DNA of 64,000 nt from Curvivirga sp965219885 (GTDB lineage Bacteria; Pseudomonadota; Alphaproteobacteria; UBA8366; Aestuariispiraceae), in assembly GCF_965219885.1 (NCBI RefSeq), contig NZ_CBDCOT010000009.1:2604001-2668000 (forward strand), read 5' to 3'. This document shows positions 59,323 to 64,000 of this stretch, piece by piece. The notes beneath the pieces were generated by a model. That model was not told the DNA's origin. It worked only from the letters and a program-made list of their open reading frames with translations, and searched no databases. A program made the translations under genes and the position numbers. Within the stretch, counting starts at the first letter, position 1. Each line of letters opens with the position of its first letter.

Positions 59323-59658
59323 TTATTGAACTGGTGTTTGGCCATTTCCATATGGGTCTGGTCTTGTGTAGCAGTTTACTGTCCCAAGTGTGTTGTAGCA
59401 ATAAAGAGGCTGCTCCACTACTTTCCCGTAATCTGCAGAGCGGCATAATGGACCACCATCGTCTAATTGGCGGATATAAGAACAATCTTCACCTGTGTAG
59501 GCTTCGGCAATGTAATCAGTTGGCAATTTATCATCCATCACAACGCCTGAAGTGGTTGCCAGAAACACCATAGCAGGTTCTACACCAGTGCATGCGCTAA
59601 GGCCTAAAGAAAGAATGACTGTGGATGCCTTAAGAATAGTATGTTTTGCTTTCTGCAT
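59323..59658 (-). CDS. Small lipoprotein, unknown
   Basis: 111 aa from the ATG at 59656-59658, chosen for its AGGAAT ribosome-binding site; an upstream in-frame start to 59703 has no signal peptide at its end. The N-terminus MQKAKHTILKASTVILSLGLSAC has a lipobox ending LSAC. The mature part has four further Cys (GEDCSYI, PLCRSAD, LYCYNT, VNCYTR). An exported envelope lipoprotein. No family recognised. Confidence 0.7.
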   Translation of the reverse strand: MQKAKHTILKASTVILSLGLSACTGVEPAMVFLATTSGVVMDDKLPTDYIAEAYTGEDCSYIRQLDDGGPLCRSADYGKVVEQPLYCYNTLGTVNCYTRPDPYGNGQTPVQ

Positions 59659-59970
59659 TATTTTATTCCTATTTAAATTACCAAGCGGCAACAATTGCCA
59701 CATACGCTAAGAGTTAATATGTGTTAATGCAATTAGCGGGCCAAATATTGTTGGTATGTTGGTTTCCAATTGGAATATTTTTTTGATAAACATGTGAAAC
59801 CGTCAAAAAGAAGAGTAACAAGTCTTGACCTTTATGCTGTGTCGGGCGATGTAAGTATCTTCCAAAAATTGTCGTACTTTACTATATTGTGCGCCGATGA
59901 CATGCTTCTTGGCTGTAAATTGCCTTTATGCTCTATAACGTTGAATGATAAAACCAAAGGAATTGATATC

Positions 59971-60615
59971 GTGTCCGATATTTTTGATGAAGTAGAAGAA
60001 GACTTGCGCAAGGATAAAGCGGAAGAGCTTTGGAAAAAATATGGTAATTACGTTATTGCGTTAGCCGTGTTAATTGTGGTTGCAACAGCGGGATATAAAG
60101 GTTGGCAAGCGTATGATGCGAGTGTTAATGAAGACTTAGCTAATCGATTTGATCAAGCTGTCCAGATGGGACGCGCTGAAAACTATGTTCAAGCAGATAG
60201 TGCGTTAGCTCAGTTGGCACAAGATGGTAATGCCAGCTACGCTGCTTTGTCACGTTTACAGCAAGCCGCACTTAAATCTAAGTCCGGTGATATAGAAGGT
60301 GCTATTGTTATTTATGATGCGTTAGCTTCGGATAATGCTGTAGAAGATTTATATCGGGATTTGGCTGTAGTCATGTCTGTGATGCATCAAGTGGATACGG
60401 GGGATGCGTCTCAATTAATAGAAAAAATAGAACCTCAAACAACAGATATAAAACCTTGGCGCTTTACCGCACGTGAGTTAGCAGCGGTTTTGGCGATGAA
60501 GAAAGGCGACAAAACACTTGCTGCTGATTATTTATCACGAATCACAGATGATGCTGATGCACCTCAATCTGCCCGTCTTCGCGCAGGTGAGTTGTTAAAG
60601 GTTGTTGAAGGTTAA
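59971..60615 (+). CDS. Tetratricopeptide-like protein, YfgM type
   Basis: 214 aa from the GTG at 59971 with AAGGAA nine bases ahead; the open frame back to 59770 has no plausible N-terminus. A helical N-terminus (SDIFDEVEEDLRKDKAEELWKKYG) precedes one TM segment (VIALAVLIVVATAGYKGW) and a periplasmic TPR-like region. The order with bamB and der downstream is conserved in proteobacteria, and YfgM-type proteins assist SecYEG substrates. The start is marked by a stretch beginning with D/E-rich helix. Confidence 0.85.
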   Translation: MSDIFDEVEEDLRKDKAEELWKKYGNYVIALAVLIVVATAGYKGWQAYDASVNEDLANRFDQAVQMGRAENYVQADSALAQLAQDGNASYAALSRLQQAALKSKSGDIEGAIVIYDALASDNAVEDLYRDLAVVMSVMHQVDTGDASQLIEKIEPQTTDIKPWRFTARELAAVLAMKKGDKTLAADYLSRITDDADAPQSARLRAGELLKVVEG

Positions 60616-60650
60616 TACAGAGCTAGATGGCGGTATAAGGTCAAAGATTC

Positions 60651-61988
60651 ATGAGTTTGATTACAAAAACTGGAAAAGCTACGAGACTTATTGTGGCATT
60701 ATCTGCAATGGCAGCGTTATCCGCTTGTGAAAGTTGGATTGGTGAAGATGAAGCGCCGCCGTTACCTGGGGAACGGTTATCTGTTTTACTTATTGATTCT
60801 GATCTGGAACCAGATCCTCGTTTGGCTGATTTGACTGTTAAACTACCTAAACCATATAAGAATCGTGATTGGCCTCAACTGGGTGGATATTCTGATCATG
60901 CAATGCACCATCTTGAAGTCGGTGGTATTGAGGAAGCGTGGTCAAGAGATTTTGGTGATGGTGGTGATGACGAAGCGCGTTTGTTATCAACGCCTGTAAT
61001 TGTGAATGGTGTGGTATATGTAGTCGATATCGATTACATGGTGAGTGCGTTTGATGCCGAGACTGGTAAACGTCTCTGGGAAGTTGATGTTGAAATTCCT
61101 GAAGAGGATGAAGAGGCTTTCGGTGGCGGTTTGGCTTATTCTCGTGGACGTTTATTTCTGACCACAGGGTTTGCATCCTTGATTTCATTAGATGCAAAAG
61201 ATGGAACCGAATATTGGCGTATTGATTTATCCGGACCTGCCAGATCAGCACCTGCGGTGAATGAAGATGCTGTTATAGCGATAAGTATTGATAACCAAAC
61301 TTTGGCGGTTGATCCTGCAACAGGTGAAAAGAAATGGTCCCATGCTGGTTTCTCTGAAGTAGCTGGTATGATTGGGGGCGCTAGTGCCGCAATTTATAAA
61401 GATGTCGCGTTGATACCATATACGTCAGGCGAAGTCTTTGCGATTCGGGTATCAAATGGCCGATCTTTATGGAGTGATAGTTTAACATCACTACGACGTT
61501 CTGATGCTCTTTCTTCTTTATCGGATGTACGTGGTGCGCCGGTTATCGATAGAGGTGTCGGATATGCCGTAAGCCAATCAGGACGCATGGTTGCTTTAGA
61601 TATGCGTAGCGGTGGACGTATTTGGGATCGCCGTGTTGGTGGTATCAATACGCCATGGATTGCTGGCGACTATTTGTTTGTTTTGGCAAATGAAGGCCAT
61701 TTGGTTGCGATGACCCGCCGTGGTGGTCGCGTTTTATGGTTACAGAGCCTTCCGATTTGGGAGGATGAAGAAGATTTAGAAGATCCAATTAACTGGGTCG
61801 GCCCTGTTTTGGCTGGAGATCGTTTGATCTTGGCTAATAACTTGGGCGAAGTATATACAATTTCACCATATTCTGGTGAATTTCTTGGTAAAATTAAGGT
61901 AAGTGGTCCTGTTCGGGTGCCGCCTGTTGTTGCTGACGGGGCGGTATATATTCAAACTGAAGATGGTGTGCTCCACGCTTATCGATAG
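60651..61988 (+). CDS. bamB: Outer membrane assembly lipoprotein BamB
   Basis: 445 aa. The N-terminus ends with a lipobox LSAC, then a long beta-propeller of PQQ-like repeats: VNGVVYVVDIDYMVSAFDAETGKRLWE, GRLFLTTGFASLISLDAKDGTEYW, GYAVSQSGRMVALDMRSGGRIWD, ending GAVYIQTEDGVLHAY. Subunit of the BAM complex in the periplasm, attached to the outer membrane. The neighbours (YfgM-type upstream, der downstream) match the conserved cluster. It is somewhat longer than E. coli BamB (392 aa). Confidence 0.92.
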   Translation: MSLITKTGKATRLIVALSAMAALSACESWIGEDEAPPLPGERLSVLLIDSDLEPDPRLADLTVKLPKPYKNRDWPQLGGYSDHAMHHLEVGGIEEAWSRDFGDGGDDEARLLSTPVIVNGVVYVVDIDYMVSAFDAETGKRLWEVDVEIPEEDEEAFGGGLAYSRGRLFLTTGFASLISLDAKDGTEYWRIDLSGPARSAPAVNEDAVIAISIDNQTLAVDPATGEKKWSHAGFSEVAGMIGGASAAIYKDVALIPYTSGEVFAIRVSNGRSLWSDSLTSLRRSDALSSLSDVRGAPVIDRGVGYAVSQSGRMVALDMRSGGRIWDRRVGGINTPWIAGDYLFVLANEGHLVAMTRRGGRVLWLQSLPIWEDEEDLEDPINWVGPVLAGDRLILANNLGEVYTISPYSGEFLGKIKVSGPVRVPPVVADGAVYIQTEDGVLHAYR

Positions 61989-62041
61989 ATGAAACAGTTA
62001 CAGTTATTGCTGTAATTTTAAGTCAGGAATGTGAAATGAAC

Positions 62042-62066
62042 TAGCCCGGTAAACTATCCCGGGCTA
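62042..62066 (+). promoter_or_regulatory. Hairpin between bamB and der
   Basis: TAGCCCGG (62042-62049) pairs with CCGGGCTA (62059-62066). No T-run follows, so not a clear terminator; attenuation or mRNA stability is possible. Confidence 0.4.
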
Positions 62067-62098
62067 TAGTTCGTTGAGACCTGAAAAGGAAAGAAAAA

Positions 62099-63520
62099 AT
62101 GAGTTTCACAGTTGCCATTGTTGGACGACCAAATGTTGGGAAATCCACTTTGTTTAACAGACTAGTGGGAAAGAAGCTGGCGATTGTAGATGATCAGCCA
62201 GGGGTAACCCGTGACCGTCGTGAAGGCGATGCAAAATTAATCGATCTACGTTTTCGTGTTATTGATACTGCAGGTCTGGAAGAGGCATTTGACAATAGTC
62301 TAGAAGGCCGTATGCGTCGCCAGACTGAGCAAGCTTTAGGCGAAGCAGATGTTGCTTTACTTTTAGTAGATGCCAGAGCTGGTCTCGTACCTTTAGATGA
62401 ACATTTTGCAGGGTTCTTACGGAAACATTCCACACCTGTTATCCTTGTTGCAAATAAATGTGAGGGAAAAGCTGGTCAGCCAGGCCTAATGGAATCCTAT
62501 GGCCTAGGTTTAGGTGAGCCTGTTCCATTTTCTGCCGAACATGGCGAAGGTGTCTCTGATCTTTATGAGGCACTCTTACCTTATGCGGAAGCACATGGTG
62601 AGGAATATACGCCGATTGAAGCAGAATTAATTGAAGCGGCGTCTTCAATTTCCTTAACCGATGAAGAAGGTAAGGATATTGAAGAAGAAATAGTACTTGA
62701 TGATCCTGAAAAGCCCATCCAATTGGCAATCGTAGGTCGTCCGAATGTTGGTAAATCTACTTTAGTAAATCGTTTGCTGGGAGAAGATCGGCTATTAACA
62801 GGGCCTGAAGCCGGTATTACCCGTGATTCAATTGCAATCGATTGGGAATGGAAAGGGCGACCGATTAAGTTGATTGATACTGCGGGGTTGCGTCGCCGAG
62901 GTCGTATAACGGATAAAGTGGAGAAACTCTCCGCAGCTGATACGCGTCGCGCTATTCGTTTTGCTCAGGTCGTTGCATTGGTATTAGATGCTGATGATAT
63001 GCTTGAAAAACAAGACCTTACCATCGCTCGTCAAGTGGTTGAAGAAGGTCGCGCTTTGATCATTGTCGCTAATAAATGGGATGCGGTAAAGGATAAGCAA
63101 GAAGCGTTGGATAAACTTATGGATCGCGTACAATTCTCCATGCCTCAAGTACGCGGTATTCCGATTGTAACGGTTTCAGCGAAAGAAGGGCGTAATTTGC
63201 CAAAGATGTTGAAGGCAGTCTTTGATATTTATGAAACATGGAATAGGCGTGTTCCTACGTCGCGTTTAAATGAATGGTTGTTTGATATGACTGAACGTCA
63301 TCCGCCTCCATTATCTAAAGGACGCCGTATTAAATTGCGCTATATGACGCAGGCTAAAACACGTCCACCGACCTTTGCAGCCTTTGTTTCCATCCCGGAA
63401 GATCTGCCAGATTCATATACCCGCTATCTGATTAATGGATTAAGAGAGGATTTTGATCTTCCTGGCGTCCCACTTCGTTTTTATACACGTAAGGGTAAGA
63501 ACCCTTATGCTCCAAAATAA
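62099..63520 (+). CDS. der: Ribosome-assembly GTPase Der (EngA)
   Basis: 473 aa with two tandem Era-like GTPase domains and a KH-like C-terminal domain. Domain 1 P-loop is VGRPNVGKSTLFNRL (residues 8-22), with DTAGLE and NKCE; domain 2 P-loop is VGRPNVGKSTLVNRL (near residue 213), with DTAGLRRR and NKWD. Binds 50S subunits for maturation. AAGGAAAGAAAAA precedes the ATG. Confidence 0.97.
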   Translation: MSFTVAIVGRPNVGKSTLFNRLVGKKLAIVDDQPGVTRDRREGDAKLIDLRFRVIDTAGLEEAFDNSLEGRMRRQTEQALGEADVALLLVDARAGLVPLDEHFAGFLRKHSTPVILVANKCEGKAGQPGLMESYGLGLGEPVPFSAEHGEGVSDLYEALLPYAEAHGEEYTPIEAELIEAASSISLTDEEGKDIEEEIVLDDPEKPIQLAIVGRPNVGKSTLVNRLLGEDRLLTGPEAGITRDSIAIDWEWKGRPIKLIDTAGLRRRGRITDKVEKLSAADTRRAIRFAQVVALVLDADDMLEKQDLTIARQVVEEGRALIIVANKWDAVKDKQEALDKLMDRVQFSMPQVRGIPIVTVSAKEGRNLPKMLKAVFDIYETWNRRVPTSRLNEWLFDMTERHPPPLSKGRRIKLRYMTQAKTRPPTFAAFVSIPEDLPDSYTRYLINGLREDFDLPGVPLRFYTRKGKNPYAPK

Positions 63521-63533
63521 AGAGGTTATCTCC

Positions 63534-63926
63534 ATGAAGTTGACTGGTTTTAAGAAGGTTTGCGCGATCGCTTTTGCAACTATCCTTGCAGCGTGTAGCG
63601 CGACAGGTGGTGCGGGAAACGCATATGATGGTGTGTGGAGCGGACTTATTACACTTAATATTGGCGATGAAACTTGTATGCGTCGTGAAAACTTTATTGT
63701 GAAGATTGAACACGGATACATGACTGGCAAGACACGTACAATCAAATATAAAACCAAGATTACAGGTGGTATTGATGAAAACGGTGACGTTGAATACGGA
63801 GAATTTGATCTTGGTACTGTCGCCCGTGACGCGGTCATGACCGGGAAATTCGAAGGTAAAGAAGCTGCCGGGGAGTGGCAAAGTAAACGTTGTAAAGGTA
63901 AATGGACCTTACGTCGCATACAATAA
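63534..63926 (+). CDS. Small lipoprotein, unknown
   Basis: 130 aa from the ATG at 63534 with AGAGG upstream; the in-frame extension to 63453 overlaps der and is rejected. The N-terminus MKLTGFKKVCAIAFATILAAC has a lipobox ending LAAC. The mature part is beta-rich: YDGVWSGLITLNIGD, GKTRTIKYKTKITGG, GEFDLGTVARDAVMTGKFEG and KRCKGKWTLRR. It might have a lipocalin-like or calycin-type small barrel fold, but no family was recognised. Confidence 0.7.
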   Translation: MKLTGFKKVCAIAFATILAACSATGGAGNAYDGVWSGLITLNIGDETCMRRENFIVKIEHGYMTGKTRTIKYKTKITGGIDENGDVEYGEFDLGTVARDAVMTGKFEGKEAAGEWQSKRCKGKWTLRRIQ

Positions 63927-63929
63927 ATT

Positions 63930-63956
63930 AAAGGCACTCAATTGAGTGCCTTTTTT
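63930..63956 (+). terminator. Terminator after the lipoprotein gene
   Basis: AAAGGCACTC (63930-63939) pairs with GAGTGCCTTT (63944-63953) around AATT, followed by further T residues. Confidence 0.9.
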
Positions 63957-63957
63957 G

Positions 63958-64000
63958 TTACCAACCAAACTTATCTTTTATCGCATACCACCAGATAATT
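63958..64000 (-). CDS. C-terminal end of a gene running off the window
   Basis: A minus-strand frame ends with a TAA at 63958-63960 and reads IIWWYAIKDKFGW before it. Its stop lies right after the terminator of the plus-strand gene. The Trp-rich ending suggests a small membrane protein, but family is not recognised from 13 residues. Confidence 0.4.
   Translation of the reverse strand, partial: IIWWYAIKDKFGW

Noticed and set aside
59770..59970. N-terminal extension of the YfgM-like protein
   Set aside because: The extra 67 codons have no family likeness and include no ribosome-binding site near a start, while GTG at 59971 has AAGGAA upstream and gives the usual N-terminus.
1..64000. CRISPR arrays, insertion sequences, prophage or integrated elements
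   Set aside because: No regularly spaced repeats, transposase, integrase or phage structural genes were seen; gene content and order look like chromosome backbone.

Overview
The window reads as a continuous piece of a chromosome from a moderately AT-rich, Gram-negative, flagellated alphaproteobacterium, most likely marine and close to the Rhodospirillales-type lineages. The evidence is a GcrA cell-cycle regulator, DUF2794, DUF2336, DUF2849, DUF934 and PAS_5 family proteins, class I PHA synthase, dmdA (DMSP demethylase), BamB and many lipoproteins, and clustered GANTC sites. I cannot name a genus. No IS element, prophage, CRISPR array or rRNA operon was seen. One tRNA (Glu, UUC) is present. 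The DNA is almost entirely coding.

Layout. 1-2.6 kb: a D-serine locus (dsdA 5' end, divergent dsdC, AGCS-type Na+/amino-acid symporter). 3.1-5.9 kb: a structured leader and a large FAD/GcvT-fusion dehydrogenase of the dimethylglycine/sarcosine dehydrogenase type. 6-16 kb: phaC, an OmpA-like lipoprotein, alaC-like aminotransferase, hom, glpX, recJ and a solitary flagellar hook gene with a sigma-54 promoter. 16.1-21.2 kb: tRNA-Glu, a LysR regulator and, divergent from it, dmdA-dmdB-acuI for DMSP demethylation and acrylyl-CoA reduction. 21.2-28.5 kb: two PAS_5 proteins, argC, a gamma-carbonic anhydrase, a REC-like/GGDEF/EAL protein and a non-pyrrolysine MttB-family methyltransferase. 28.5-36.9 kb: nadK, moaA, fdhD, mobA, a 2-oxoglutarate dioxygenase-like protein, threonine ammonia-lyase and unknown genes. 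37.4-46.6 kb: LysR, a formate dehydrogenase alpha subunit, PilZ, agmatinase-type ureohydrolase, nicotinamidase, DUF2336 and a VWA/CoxE-like protein. 46.7-54.4 kb: icd, a siroheme/sulfite-reductase operon (cysG-DUF2849-cysI-DUF934, no cysH), an unknown protein with a FliM-like tail, LOG and TSUP. 54.6-64 kb: LysM protein, psd-pssA-CDP-alcohol transferase, gcrA, DUF2794, a YfgM-like protein, bamB, der and lipoproteins.

A recurring theme is methylated-compound and one-carbon metabolism. DmdA and the FAD/GcvT fusion enzyme would pass methyl or methylene groups to tetrahydrofolate, the MttB homologue would demethylate a quaternary or tertiary amine, and formate produced by oxidation could be consumed by the formate dehydrogenase, whose maturation genes moaA, fdhD and mobA sit 5-8 kb away. 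Regulatory signals of note are the structured leader at about 3126-3250, a related motif upstream of mttB, a GANTC/DnaA-box cluster beside gcrA, a second GANTC cluster at about 36.1 kb, and a Fur-like box at 54.56 kb.
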